In this document: piece after piece, positions 34,348 through 46,311 of the stretch
Numbering within the stretch: the first letter of the stretch is position 1
Layout: every line of letters starts with the position of its first letter
Assembly (NCBI GenBank): GCA_020310875.1
Contig: CM035406.1
Location: 228,098,942 to 228,162,941, forward strand
Direction: 5' to 3'
Source: Ceratopteris richardii
Lineage: Eukaryota; Streptophyta; Polypodiopsida; Polypodiales; Pteridaceae
Length of the DNA: 64,000 nucleotides
Notes under the pieces: generated by a model
The model's database searches: none
What the model was told of the DNA's origin: nothing
Seen by the model: the letters and a program-made list of their open reading frames with translations, nothing else
Program-made: the position numbers and the translations under genes

Positions 34348-35540
34348 GACTTGGAAACCCTATTGTCAAGATTAAATATAAAATTTCCTTCTTTCAAAGG
34401 CTTAGCTCAGGAAGATCTGGATGAGCATATTAGAAGGTTTTTAGCACTATGCAAAACTAGGGGCTTAATGGGAAGAGAGGATGCATTCTTGATACTATTC
34501 CCTGCCACATTAGAAGGATTAGCTGATAAATGGTTCAGCCAATTTGCTGAGAACCATTTTACAACTTGGGACTTACTCGAAGATGCATTCAGGAATCAAT
34601 TCCAGCATGGAAATACTACAGAGATCATCATAGAGGAGCTAGAAAATTTGAGATTGGGTCCAGGGGAAAAGTTCCCAGAGTTTGTGACTAGGGCCAAGGC
34701 ACTTATGGCTAAATTGCCAGATCCACCACATGATTTTTTTGTTAAGAAATGGTTAGCTAAGCCACTCCCAATGACCGCCCAATGTAAAATCAAGGAATTA
34801 GTGTTGCCCACAGCCTCCATAGAGGAGTTCATCAACACAGCCACACGACTAGAGTAGATAAGATAACAGTATGGAGCAACTTCTTCTCAACTACCCTATT
34901 CTACAGAAATGGAGGATCTAGTGATCCAGTTAAGGAGAGAGTTGGAGGGCTTAAGAAGGAATAAGCCCCTCAAGGAGGAGGAGAATGTTGTTACTCAGTT
35001 GCGAAGGGAGATTGAGGCATTAAAGCTCCAAAAGGGGGAGGAAGCTCAAGCAGAGGAATTGGCTCAGCTGCGACAAGAGCAACAGGAGCTCAAAGGGGGT
35101 GGCATCAAGAGTGGACTTTGGTGTACCATGTGCAGCAAACAAGGTCGTATAGTAAGTGAATGTTCTCTCTTAAGTGTGACTTGCCAACTATGCAGGAAAG
35201 TTGGTCATGAGGCCCAGGAATGCCAATCAAGAGGAATGCCTGCAACAACATATTGGACACAAGGAGGACCACTACCACAAGCAAATGTGATGGCGGCTGC
35301 ACCCAATCAAGGTAATAATTATAACCCTAGATAGAGGAATAACTATGGAAATGGGCCTAGGAGGCCAATTATTTGTTTCAGATGTGGATAATGTGGGCAC
35401 TACCAAAGTAGGTGCACTCTACCAGAAAATGCCCCTCCTTGCAGGAACTGCCTAGAGGCTAGAGACCACTATACTAATTGTTGTCCCAAGAATCAAGCAT
35501 CTTCATCTAGGCCCCACATTCAAATGATTTCTGTGTGTAA
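34348..35540 (+). pseudogene. Gag (capsid and zinc knuckles) of element H
   Basis: Capsid fold motifs: EHIRRFLALCK, LEGLADKWFSQF and LLEDAFRNQF, typical of Retrotrans_gag. It is interrupted by TAG 34855-34857, then continues in frame with a heptad-rich segment (34909-35095), knuckle CQLCRKVGHEAQEC, and after TAG 35332-35334 further Cys/His motifs: CFRCG then TAA 35389-35391 then CGHYQSRC, and CRNCLEARDHYTNC. The three stops all lie where Gln would fit. Confidence 0.8.
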
Positions 35541-37204
35541 AGAAGAAATAATAGATCTAGTCAATGTGCCATCTCCCTCTACCAGGGTGGTGCAGTTAGA
35601 AGAAATTGAATCTTTTACAGTGCAGACAAGGAGCAAAGAAAAGGCTCAAGAACATATGGGTCAAGAATCAAGAATTAATGGCTTGCACAAAGACAAAGAG
35701 ACATCTAAAGACAAGGCCACCACACGTGCAGACACAAGGCAAAAAGGAGATCTCATATGTACCAGTGAGGCCATTGGGCATGCATTCAACAAGGCTCGTG
35801 AGGAGATTGATAAGTCCATTAGAGCCCATAATCTTAAGGAATCGGAAGCTTCACGACTACTCAAGTCCATGAAAAAGGAGGTTAGTATTGTTTATTTAAT
35901 AAAGATGGATGGTAAATTCAGGTGAGAAATTTTGCAAATAATTGATGAGGCTTCCACAACAAGTTTAGTGGCCAAGGATGTTGTCACACATAAAGGTAAC
36001 ATTGTAGGGCAAGTACCCCTCACAGATTACAAGAGCCCTCGGCTCACAGTCTTTATAAAAGGTTATGAATTTCAAGGAGTTATTGTGGATGGTGGTTCTG
36101 GCATTAACTTGATGCCTGAACATACCATGAAAAAGATCGGACTACAACCTTCAAGACTTGCAAATTTTACTATAACATTGGCAGACCAAAGCATAGTAAG
36201 ACCTATGGGAGTGGTCTATGGAGTTCTAGTTATGATATAAGGTACCATCTTTAACTTGGTTTTTGTTGTTTTAAGGTTACCACAGGTAGAAGGAAGTTTC
36301 CCCCTATTAATTGGGAGACCTTGGTTAAGGCATGCCAATGTGCTGCATGACTGGGGCAAGGACACAATGTGGGTAAAGCAAGAGGGAAAAGAGTTGAAGC
36401 AGATAATCTTAGAAGAAGGACCAGACAATCAGAGAAATAGCAGCATGATGCAGACAATTGGTATTTGTATGGAAGAAGAATTGCTAGACAAACCAGAGGC
36501 ATATCTAATTGAAGAAGCCAATTTACATGAAGAAGAAAACATGTTGGCTTGGCTCCACGTAGGAGACACATCTACTTGCTATGGGATCTTTCCAAACTCA
36601 GGAAGAGAGGAAGCATATGAAGGAAAAGAGGTAATAATTCAAGTAGCTGGGCTGGGAGAGCCAGTAAAGGACCATAGAAGGGGAAAGAAATCTCCTTTAT
36701 TCAACTAGTTAGAGGAAGCTAATTCTGTGGATTGCAATCAAAAGGAAGGATCAGAGTTAAAAGGTAAGACTAAGAACATAGAAGAGGATTCATTACCACT
36801 TCATGAGATCCCTCCATGATGGATTCAAGAGGAAGAAGTGCAACTAGACATCCATGATGTTCCTGCTTATGATACCGCAACTATATGGGACAATGTAACT
36901 AAGGATGGGGCTGAGGAAGGACTAGATAGCATTGTAAATAGGCATCCAGTGAAGGAGGTTCAGTTGGGCAATGAGGATCAACCACATCCCATTTTACTAG
37001 CCACATGGATAGAGAATCATCCGGATGTGCTCTTAAAGGTAACATCTTTCATGAAGTCATTTGAAGACGTCTTTGCTTGGCACTATAAGGATTTAGAAGG
37101 AGTACCACCTATTTATGGAGCGCACAGAATACCTCTCATTGAAGGAGCAAAACCAGTGAGAGGTAAGAGTTATAGGTTGAATCCTAAATATGCTGAAGTT
37201 GTTT
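35541..37204 (+). pseudogene. Protease and pre-RT linker of element H
   Basis: A charged linker (35541-35925) ends at TGA. 35932-36240 is retropepsin: FQGVIVDGGSGINLM, with TAA 36238-36240, then FPLLIGRPWLRHA at 36300-36335. An acidic linker follows with TAG 36706 and TGA 36817, then the segment leading into RT (EDVFAWHYKDLEGVPP, ending LNPKYAEVV). The frame then stops and unrelated sequence starts near 37205. Confidence 0.78.
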
Positions 37205-37221
37205 ATTTGACTTCCTTTTGA

Positions 37222-37860
37222 TAAAAAGCTTTTCTTTTTTTTTCATTATGTTAGAAAACTTAAAGAGGACTTACACAAAAGTTGGATCTATGCTTTCCAA
37301 AATTTTAGGCTTGCAACCTTGAGAGAGATGGAAGTTATCAGCCAATTCATGAGGGGAGGTGAGTTTATTATTGGCCATGAGTCCATTGAATGCCTAGCTT
37401 CAAGTATATATAAGACTCATAGTTTGAGACCTTTCACATGTTATTAATACTCTAGTCAAACTAAGGGGACTCTTGTATTAAAAAAAAAGCGTAGTGAGAA
37501 ATAAGAAACCTAGGAAAAATAGTAGACTCCACTTTGAATCCATGTTTTCTTGTGGCCAGATATGAAAACAATTTAGAGATCCAAGGACTCCTTGGCCTTC
37601 ACAAAAGTTGTGTGGAATTACAAAAATAAGTTTTTAACAAAGGGAAGAAAAAAGAATTCATCATGAGCTTCAATCTCTAGCCACATCTATACATATAAGT
37701 GCCTCTGATGTACAACTCCTTCCAATGGATTCTTTTATCGTTTTGCTTGCATTCCAATAAATCCAGCATATGTTCCATGAACATATGTTCCATGAACCAT
37801 ATGTTCCAATAAATCCAGCATATGTCTTGAGGTTACCTAGTTTGAAAGTAGTTATCTCAT
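37222..37860. repeat. Direct repeat copy 1 (about 0.55-0.6 kb)
   Basis: 37222-37282 matches 38066-38139 (GATAAAA...CATTATG.TAGAAAA.TTAAAGAGG), and 37285-37780 matches 39388-39870 with scattered differences (TCCAAAATTTTAGG.TTGCAACCTTGAGAGAGATGG onward). No coding motif is recognised. 37740-37830 also contains a short internal duplication of the CATATGTTCCATGAAC phrase. Confidence 0.75.
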
Positions 37861-38065
37861 CTGGCCTTAGAGCCATCCTTTTCGAATATCTAACTTTATG
37901 AACCTTCAGATTCTTTATATATATATATATACTAGTAGTTGCTAACCTTTTGTGGGATTACATGCTTTCATAGGTGCTATGCTTACTTTTCATTTTACTA
38001 TCAACTTAATACAAGCTAATCTGGAAGAGTAGATCTCAATCTAGAAGAGTAGATCTCAATTATCA

Positions 38066-39870
38066 AACTTACTTTTGATAAAACCTTTTTTTTGCATTAT
38101 GCTAGAAAATTTAAAGAGGGTCTTACACAAAAGTTTGATAGGGCAGCCCTTTGTTTGAATCACCCCCTCTACGTAACATAGAGTCAAAAGAGTATAAATT
38201 TACCCTTTCAAAGGCTTCAAACAATTGTACAAGAGGGATTGACCTCTCTCATGGGGTCCCAAGGACCACTCACAAGCGCACGCGTATTACCTCTTGTCTC
38301 CACGTCGACCTATGATTATACACGTGGACCTATGATTATCTATAACATATTCTTCCACGCACTTCTTGCCGCGCCCTAATTGAATAAGTCTATCATAATC
38401 AAAGAAAGGTGGTTTTTTTTTGTTCGAGAGACAACAAAAATGAATGAGAAAAGAAAAAGAAAATACAAGAAATAAGAGAGAGGGGCAAGGCACCCCATCT
38501 TCCATCTCTCTTTACGTGTCTCCTTGTGTTTCCATAGGACCCATACAAAGCACTTCAATGAGAGAGGGACTATCGCAAGAGATTGCGCCTATTTTTCCTT
38601 TTTCTCTTTTTTAAGGACACAACAAAATATCTCAAGGGAAAAGGCACGATACAATGTAAAGCCTCAAAGCAAGCCTCTACCCAAAGAAGTGATCATGTAC
38701 AACCAAGAATAATTGATTATCTCATAAAAGAGTACAAGGAGACCAAAAAACTTTTCCATCTATTGGGGGAACATTTTCTAAACATAAGATATAGAGGTTT
38801 GTCAAATATTTCTTTCATAAGCTGAGGATCCAGGGAATCTAGGTTCTGAATGGCAAAGCTAAATCGAGTAGAGAGATCCTGACCAAATGGTTCTTGTTTC
38901 CAACCGAAGCTCTGATAAGTGGGTCTCCAATGCATCACAAGAGCAATTTCCATTCTATTACATTCCCCAATTAACAATTCTTTGTTGGTGAAAGGAGTAT
39001 GGTGGATACTTGGACAATCCTTTTGAAGAATATTTAATAGTTTTCTATTGCCATTGGATGCGAATATGAAATACACCCTTAGTCACATGAAAAACTTACG
39101 ATTCCATCCCCAATTCTAGCATGAAAGACCTTCTTGGTAGTCCATGAGCTATGATGAAGAATCAAGCATAAGAGACAACACTACTTAGATTCCACAAGCA
39201 AGGTCCAAATGCAATAAGCCTTGTAAGACCATTGTTTGAAGCTCCATTGCATATTCCACTTGACATTGAGCCTCTTTTTTATGAGGATCATATAAATATG
39301 GTTCTTCCTATGGTCCTAAAAAAGAAATCCAACGTCATATCAAAGATTGGCCTTAGATTGTGTATTTGTGCAACATGCGTGATTAGCTTATGGATCCATT
39401 CTTTCCAAAATTTTAGGATTGCAACCTTGAGAGAGATGGAAGTTATCAACCAATTCCTAAGGGGTCATCAGTTGAATACCTAGGTTGAAGTATATATAAG
39501 ACTCAAAGTTTGACACATTTCACATGTTATTAATATTCTAGTCAAACTAAGGAGACTCCTACAAAATATATTAAAAAGGAGTAGTGAAAAATAAGAAACT
39601 TGGGAAAAATAGTACAGTCTCCACTTTGAATCCATGTTTTCATGTGGCCATATATGAAAACAATCTAGAGATCCAAGGACTCCTTAGTCTTTACAAAAGT
39701 TGAGTGGAATTACAAAAATAGGTTTTTTAACAAAGAAAAAAATAATAATTCATCATGAGCTTAAATCTCTGGCCACATATATACATATAAGTGCCATACT
39801 CCTTCCAATGGATTCTTTTATCGTTTGGCTTGCATTCCAATAGATCTAGCATATGTTCCATGAGCCATAA
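38066..39870. repeat. Direct repeat copy 2, split by about 1.25 kb
   Basis: The two parts of copy 1 are found here at 38066-38139 and 39388-39870, separated by unrelated sequence 38140-39387. The intervening segment has a 119-codon minus frame (39076-38717) and an 80-codon plus frame with no recognised motif. It contains AAACAATTGTACAAG, also present at 17736, which hints at a shared dispersed repeat. Confidence 0.65.
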
Positions 39871-40480
39871 AAGAATTCGATGGGGACCCTTCACTTCAAA
39901 CCTTCACTTTGTCCACTACTTCTGCTTACACCATTATAAGGTGATTAATACCCAACGTGGACCCTTTGGAGCCTACATGAATGTACCCCTTTCATAGATT
40001 TGATTGTCTATCTTGTGCAGAGATGATGGGATATGTACAAAGATGAGTTGGTGTTGCAAGAAACCTGCTTTACACTAGCCAACGTGACTTTAGGGATGCT
40101 CAATATACGTCTTTAGCTTCCCAAATATGCATAGATAGTTACCAAGTCCTGTGAAACATCATTGCCAAATTTTTGCATGAAAATAGATAAGGCCTACTTC
40201 ACAAATGTTGAGAAAACCTTCTATCCAGTTGTTATTAGGAACATTTCTTGTGAACCTCAGTTTTTTGCTTAACCTGAGTTAATAGGTAGCCTATCTTTGG
40301 ATAGTAAGTTGCCTGGTCATATCAACTCCGTTTATCTTTAGCTTGTTAGAAAGCTAAGAGAGTCTACTATGCATGGACCAAATTTCAAAGCCATTGGAGT
40401 TCTGAATTGTGACTGAACTAGGTTTTACTAAGCATGTGTCTAGCAGAAAAGTCTCTAGAAGAGGTTCTCTAACCTCCACT
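39871..40480. other. Spacer without recognised genes
   Basis: No motif-bearing frame or defined repeat seen. Confidence 0.45.
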
Positions 40481-42040
40481 ATGTATATTGGGGTCGAATT
40501 TCTCCACATGTGTGAGATTTTAAATTGATGTTATATCCCATTCTCAGACAAAATTGCATAATTATTATAAACACATAAAAGCTTTAGAATTTGACTTGAG
40601 TGAGTATACCATTCACAAGTAGAAAATTCATATATATAATTAATGAAATATATGTATCTACCAAAAGATCCTCTCTACATAGGACCAGAAACATTACTAT
40701 GAACAAGATGTAATTTATGCTCAAATTTTACAATATTGTCCTTAGGGAAGGAAGAATGCTTCATCTTACCCAAAATTAAAACCTCACATAAATGGTTTAG
40801 AACAAGTCTCAATCTTAGGCAAAGGGGACACCATATTGGATTTTTTTAGGCATAACACATTTGGAAAGTTGAAACTGACCAAAACATGAATGAAAAAGTT
40901 TTGCATTTGAGAAACTACATCCACATAATTATTTGTATATTTTCCAAAACTTGTGAGATTATATAGACCATGAAATAGAAATATATTATATGCAATGATT
41001 TTATTACCATTAGAGATCATGAACGTTACAACTATCTTCAAAAAGATTAAGTCTCAAGTCAATCTTCTTGGCTCCTAATGATATTGATAACAAGTCCTTC
41101 TTGATCTCTCACACATATAAATCATATAATAATGTGAATGTATTACCATTCATAGTAGTAAGGATGATTTTTGCAACTCCCATGATAGGATAAGAGGAAT
41201 TCCTTGGACATGTGATTGTGTTTCCATCAGGACCGTGCTCAAATGAGGAGGAGAAACTATGCACAAAGGCAATACATTTGGTTAATCTACCATCAAAATA
41301 TCAAAAAAAACCCAATCCACAATAGGAATACAATATAATTTATGTATTAAATACCTATTCTTCATTCTAAGCAAGGCTACCAAACTCGTTTTTAGAAGCT
41401 AAGGTGTTTGCAACATCCGCTCTTGGCTCTTTCTTGTTTGCCTCCTTAGCAACATGTTTATGAGAGCTGTTTATAACACAATCATTGGCATTACAATACT
41501 TAAAACATAGTTTCTTATTATTTACTTTATTATTATTTTTTCCTTTCTTTTTTCATTGTGTGATATTTATGGATTTTTTCTTATTGGAGGAAGAGACACT
41601 TTACCCTTGCCCTTTTGACTAGAAAAAGAAACCTTGATCTATAACACACATTATGGAATTGTATCACCAAGATTCATCATTTTAAAATAAAAGACAAACT
41701 AATCCTTCAAATTTCAAAGCATTCAAGATTCTTTCCACAATCCATCAAAGAAAATAAAAGCAAAGTTTTAGCAAGAATCAAGCAGTTCATCAGGAAATTT
41801 TTGTAAAGCTGAGCTGCCTATTAAAATTTTATTTTATAACAATCAATTGATTCTTTAAATTTTCTATGTTTTGTGAGAAATTCGTCCATAGAATCACCTT
41901 CAATCATATGCACATTCCCCTATTTTTTTCAAAGATAAGAAAACACGCCTTATCTCTTGCATGGTTCAATGTTGAAAAAGTATCCCAAGATTCTTGCATG
42001 AGAGAATATGAGGGATAATGGCATGATAGAATAATGTGTT
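40481..42040 (-). mobile_element. Degenerate Ty1/copia remnant
   Basis: On the minus strand, Gag fragments (about 42010-41560), a pre-integrase segment (41250-40860) and the integrase start (near 40790-40650: ILGKMKHSSFPKD, LHLVHSNVSGPM) appear in order, interrupted by many stops. 41161-41230 closely resembles 19990-20060 of the other copia remnant, so they are related copies. RT is not present. Confidence 0.6.
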
Positions 42041-42043
42041 TTC

Positions 42044-43290
42044 ATTTTGTCCTCTACTTTTCTCCTCTACAAACACTCAAGCTCCCTTTCTTCGAAGGAA
42101 CCCACGAGAAAGTTGGCATGCTCCGTGGGAATGGGTTGCTTGAGCATAGAGGAAAGAAGACAACAAAATCTAACAAATTGTGAAGATGACGAAGGCTCAA
42201 GAAGGCATTGACACAACAAAAGCTTGCAAAAAGTGAAGAAGGAAGAGGCTCCAAAGGTTTCAACACAAAATTTTTGAGAGGTAATTCTCCTTCTCCCTAA
42301 AACTTACCATAAAGCATAGGGAGAAATGCATAGCTCATGACCACAAACTAGTCACATATATTGAGCATGTGAATATTTTTTGAAACCACTAGAAAAATCG
42401 TTGTATGTAGGTTCAATAGTCCCCCTTATTATTCATAGTATTCACTTGGAAATATGGTGGTTAAGATAGATTTAGGGACCCTAATCTCTCGACTCAATAT
42501 TATGTTTCCATCTTTTAAAGGTTTAGTTCATGAAGACCCTCACAAGCATCTTAGGAGGTTCTTAGTCATGCAAGAGTAAAGGATTCACAAGACAAAAAGA
42601 TGCCTTTTTGTTCTTTTTCTAGAAACATTAGAAGGCTTAGCTGAGAGATGGCTTAACCAGTTTCTAGATAACCACTTTTCTACATGTGACCTAATGAAGG
42701 ACACTCTCAAGAAACAATTTCAATGTGTAAATATTAAAAAGAATATTATAGAAGGACTAGAAAGCTTAAGAGTTTGTTGGAGAGACCTTTCTAGAATTCT
42801 CCACATGGACCAAGTCACTCATGGTCAAGTTACCCATTCATCTATATAAGTTTTCATAAAAAAGTGGCTAGCTAAGTGACTATCAATGTCTATTGCCAGT
42901 TGAAGGATCTTGTGGTGGCTCCAAACACAATTGATAAGTTTATCACTACTACTGAAAGACTATAATAAGTTAGATAATGATATGCAAATGGATTCTTTGT
43001 TCTTCCATTCTCCATGGAGCCCCAAGACCTACTGGACCGATTGAAGAAGGAATTGGAGAGTGTAAGAACCCATATACCACACACAGAATGAGGAAGTGTA
43101 GTGATACAATTGTGGAAGGATATTGAAGCTTCCAAGTTTCAAAAAGAGGTGCATGCCCAAGCAAAGGAAATGGTACAAATTCACCATGATCTTCAAAAAT
43201 GTACTCAAGAGGTGGAGCAAGAAGTGGCTTCTTGTGCATCATGTGCACTAGGTGTTGAGAGTTCCATGCCACACCCTTTTGTTGAAGCTT
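42044..43290 (+). mobile_element. Element I: degenerate relative of element H (LTR end and gag)
   Basis: LTR end and primer-binding-site-like TTGGCATGCTCCGTGGGA at 42109-42126 parallel 29061-29078 of H. Gag from about 42338 is full of stops but retains MFPSFKGLVHEDPHKHLRRF and LEGLAERWLNQF, aligned to the H capsid. The sequence becomes unassignable after about 43290. Confidence 0.6.
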
Positions 43291-43842
43291 AGAATCATTC
43301 TAGTTTACGTTCATTTATCCCACATGCAATGTATCTTTCCCTCTATTCCACATAAAGAGGGCCTCATTTCACAAGAAATATATGGTCGTGTTCTATGTAC
43401 TGTGTGTTTTTATGTGTATTTTGCACCCCCTTGTGCAGAGTACTCTGTGTGGCACCAAAGTTGTGTTTCTCTACTGCAAGGGTATTGTTGCGGAGCTCTT
43501 AGAAGGAGGTTCACCATCATGCATCTCCAGAGGAATATTTCATTAAAAGTATTCAAGGCATCATGAAACTTTGAAAACTCCATCCTATTAGAAGAACTTC
43601 CAAGCTAAATTAAGGCTTCATTCATTCAAGATATTTGCACCTCAAGAAGAAATCCAAGTAAAGTTTTATTTAGGGGATGCAATGGTTCTTAATGGAGAAA
43701 CTTTAAATTCTTAAGTTACAAACAAGAAGATGCACCCTTAAGAACCTCCTCAAAATCATACATTTATTATTAAATTATCCTTGAAACCTCAAGCCGCCTC
43801 TCCTAATGGAAATGAACATGAACTTGTGTTTTTTAAATTCAA
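43291..43842. other. Unassigned stretch before the RT of element C
   Basis: A 104-codon frame (43252-43566) overlaps it but shows no known motif. No protease signature is seen, so the join to the RT at 43843 is probably a deletion or insertion boundary. Confidence 0.4.
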
Positions 43843-44719
43843 AAAATGGAAGCTGCAGGAATTATCATCCCTGTAGAGCATTCAGAGTGGCTATCTCCTC
43901 TGGTAATTGTTCCAAAGAAAAACACTAACAAGATCAAAATCTGTGTGGACTTTAGAGCATTGAACAAGGTCACCATCCCAGATCGATTTCCATTTGCTGA
44001 ACAGGTCATAGAAGAAGTAGTTGGGCATACTCTTTACAGCTTCATGGATGGATTCAGTGGATATAATCAAATATCCATCCACCCTGGGGATCGAGAGAAG
44101 ACATCATTCATCACCCCTTGGGGAACTTATGTATATTTAAAGATGCCATTTGGATTGAGAAATGCTCCAGCTACCTTCAACCGAACAATTAATCTCATTT
44201 TTGGACCATTGCTACTAGAGTCTCTCAGAATTTTCATGGATGATTTTTCATCCTTTTCAGGTACTCTTGCAGAGACTCCATTGGATTTTTTAGAGAAGCA
44301 TCTAATTCAATTACAACAAGTTTTTAAGAGGTGTAGAGAAACAAAGCTGAAATTGAACCCAAACAAATGCCATTTTCTGGTGACTGAAGGTACCCTCCTG
44401 GGACATGTGGTATCTTCCAAAGGTATGTCACCTGATCCAGACAAAATTATAGCTATATTAAAGTTACCTAGACCTAAATCTCCAAAAGAGGTTCAAAGTT
44501 TTCTAGGCCATACAGGGTACCATAGAAGATTTATTAAGATGTATGCAGATATAGCCAGGCCATTGGCTAGGCTTACAGGCAAGGAAGTACCTTTTAAATG
44601 GGAAGAAGAAGAGGAAAAAGCATATCAAACATTAAGGTCAAGATTAATATCTGCTCCCATTTTGATTACACCTAAGTGGTCAAAAATCTTTCATATACAT
44701 GTAGATGCCAGTGCATATG
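43843..44719 (+). pseudogene. Reverse transcriptase of element C, left part
   Basis: Gypsy RT with HSEWLSPLVIVPKKN, YSFMDGFSGYNQ, MPFGLRNAPATF and an FMDD active site (RIFMDDFSSFSG), followed by the connection domain (LLGHVVSSKGM) and the first strand of RNase H (HIHVDASAY). The frame is intact but lacks everything before RT. At 44719 it is cut by an LTR. The next residues of this protein (AMGAVLTQ) are found on the opposite strand at 50560. The ORF tail after 44719 is LTR read-through. Confidence 0.9.
44715..44719 (+). other. Target duplication ATATG, left copy
   Basis: ATATG here and its reverse complement CATAT at 50556-50560 flank the two inverted LTRs. They are the two copies of the insertion site of element E in element C. 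Confidence 0.8.
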
Positions 44720-45694
44720 TGTTAAATGTTAGACTGCTACTCGTTTATGGATTAAACTGATACTGATTTATGGGTTTAAGCGTTACTCTACTTCGATTCA
44801 GATACTTCACGTTCGATCGGTTCCAAATACTTCTAACCGCAATCCCTCTCTTAGCCACGTGGGTTCTTGGGAGTGGTAGGGGTCTGTTAGACAGAGGCCC
44901 TGTACTATTTTCCCAATTTAACACACAATCTTACGGTCGTTTCGTCCTTAGCTCAGTATCCGTCCCTGAACAACAGAAGTCTGTTCAGTGTATTGGAATT
45001 AGAACTACAGGACTGAGGGTAGTCGGCCGATTACGTACTCTACACGCAAAAGATACTTCAATAACAAAATTACCTACTGCGTACTTCTTCAAAGTAGGTA
45101 GGTATGCCAATTAGATCGTATGCCTTAAAGTCGCGCGGATTCGAACAGTTAATCTCCTCAACAAACATACACCGCCACTGTTCTACTCATACTCAGACCG
45201 TTACAGCTACTAATCTTCCGAAGTCGAGGTAAACAGCAAATATATGGTGTAGTAACAACTCCAATCGCTCACAAGGGCTCTACAAACAATTAATTCGCGA
45301 TTACTCTTCGCGCTACTTACTTCCCAGAAGAACTAACAAATAACATGTCACGCTTGTTCACACTCAAAATCATACTTAACCATCACCGCACAGCTTCGCC
45401 ACACAATACAACTAATTCGTCATTCCGTATTATGGTGAGTGTAATCAACTAGTAGGACTACAGACGGAACAGATCAAGCAGAACTTATCCTTTCAACAAC
45501 ATATACACGCACACAAGACGTGATAGCAATCTCATTGAGACTTAATCAGACAACACGCTACAATTCCCGCAAAAAAACAGGGACTGCCTGCTCTTTCTTT
45601 TCATTGCCTTAAATAGGGGATTTTTTACAAGGGTGCGCTCTTCTGCAGTTACCTGCGCGTTCCCTGAAAGATTCTCTTTTTCATTTAAACTCCC
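44720..45694 (-). repeat. LTR of the E/C family, minus orientation, lacking its first 99 bp
   Basis: 975 bp whose reverse complement is almost identical to 50660-51634 (a handful of single-base differences by eye, no obvious indels). It ends ...CATTTAACA at 44720. The first 99 bp of the LTR (50561-50659) are missing, and the coiled-coil ORF at 46206-45695 joins directly to it, with GGGAG shared at the junction. Confidence 0.92.
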
Positions 45695-46206
45695 TCCAAT
45701 AGCTGTTTTAATAAGTCTATGTCCACATTTGTCATCAATGTGGCATTTAGTTCTACGCCCTCATCTTTTAATATCTCCTTTTCGAACTCCTGCAAAACTT
45801 GTATCCTTGACTGCAAAATTTCATTTTCGGCTTGCAGGTGAGCATTCAGGGTAGAAAAACTTGACATTTCGGCTTGAATTTGTGTTTGGATAGTTTGCTG
45901 CCACTGATTAAAGTCTTGAACACACTTTTTTGCGGTGATCAATTCTGCCATTAGATGCCGGTTGTTACTCTGTAACACCTGTATTAAAGCTTCTTTGCCA
46001 TCCAATTCTTTTTGCATCTGTGTCATTAATGAATTGGACTTAGTCATCGTGGCAAATAATAACTCGTTTTTGTGCTGAATCGCTTGTTCTTGTTGCCGCA
46101 AATATTGAGAAACCTCTTGTAGTTGGTTTTGCATCCTTATGACAAAATCGGGTTGGAGATCGTCCGGTGCTTGCTCTGGACTGGCAGTTGGCAAGTTGTC
46201 TGCCAT
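45685..46206 (-). CDS. Second accessory coiled-coil protein (C/E family), 3' truncated
   Basis: 173 codons, start MADNLPTASPEQAPDD, then a Gln/Glu-rich coiled coil through most of the length. The end LLKQLLE parallels TLKQLLE near the C terminus of the larger coiled-coil protein (48328-47438), but the basic tail is lost: the last residues and TAA come from the LTR joined at 45694. Different in sequence from the first coiled-coil protein, but similar in design and location. Function unknown. Confidence 0.6.
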   Translation of the reverse strand: MADNLPTASPEQAPDDLQPDFVIRMQNQLQEVSQYLRQQEQAIQHKNELLFATMTKSNSLMTQMQKELDGKEALIQVLQSNNRHLMAELITAKKCVQDFNQWQQTIQTQIQAEMSSFSTLNAHLQAENEILQSRIQVLQEFEKEILKDEGVELNATLMTNVDIDLLKQLLEGV

Positions 46207-46311
46207 TCGTCGTTTAATGGACAGCCGAAACGGCGTCCCTATGGTCTGGTTCTGTGCGCTGTTACCTGTGTGGAAGAAAGATGCAGACGAGGTGGAGGGT
46301 TGAGCTGCTTC

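Larger units (their letters stand above)
28541..37204 (+). mobile_element. Element H: Ty3/gypsy retrotransposon (family 3), split by element G
   Basis: Plus-strand order: LTR ending CCAACA at 29056, primer-binding site, Gag starting 29222, interruption by copia element G (29345-34342), rest of Gag, zinc knuckles, protease, and the linker just before RT. It stops near 37204 within LNPKYAEVV, a sequence that normally leads directly into RT. No 3' LTR is seen. A degenerate relative (element I) lies at 42044-43290. The left LTR edge is not determined. Confidence 0.75.

Noticed and set aside
44770-45114. 114-codon ORF MGLSVTLLRFRYF... and its near-identical twin on the other strand at 51240-51584.
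   Set aside because: Both lie inside the inverted LTR copies; the apparent conservation comes from recent duplication of the LTR rather than from a protein.
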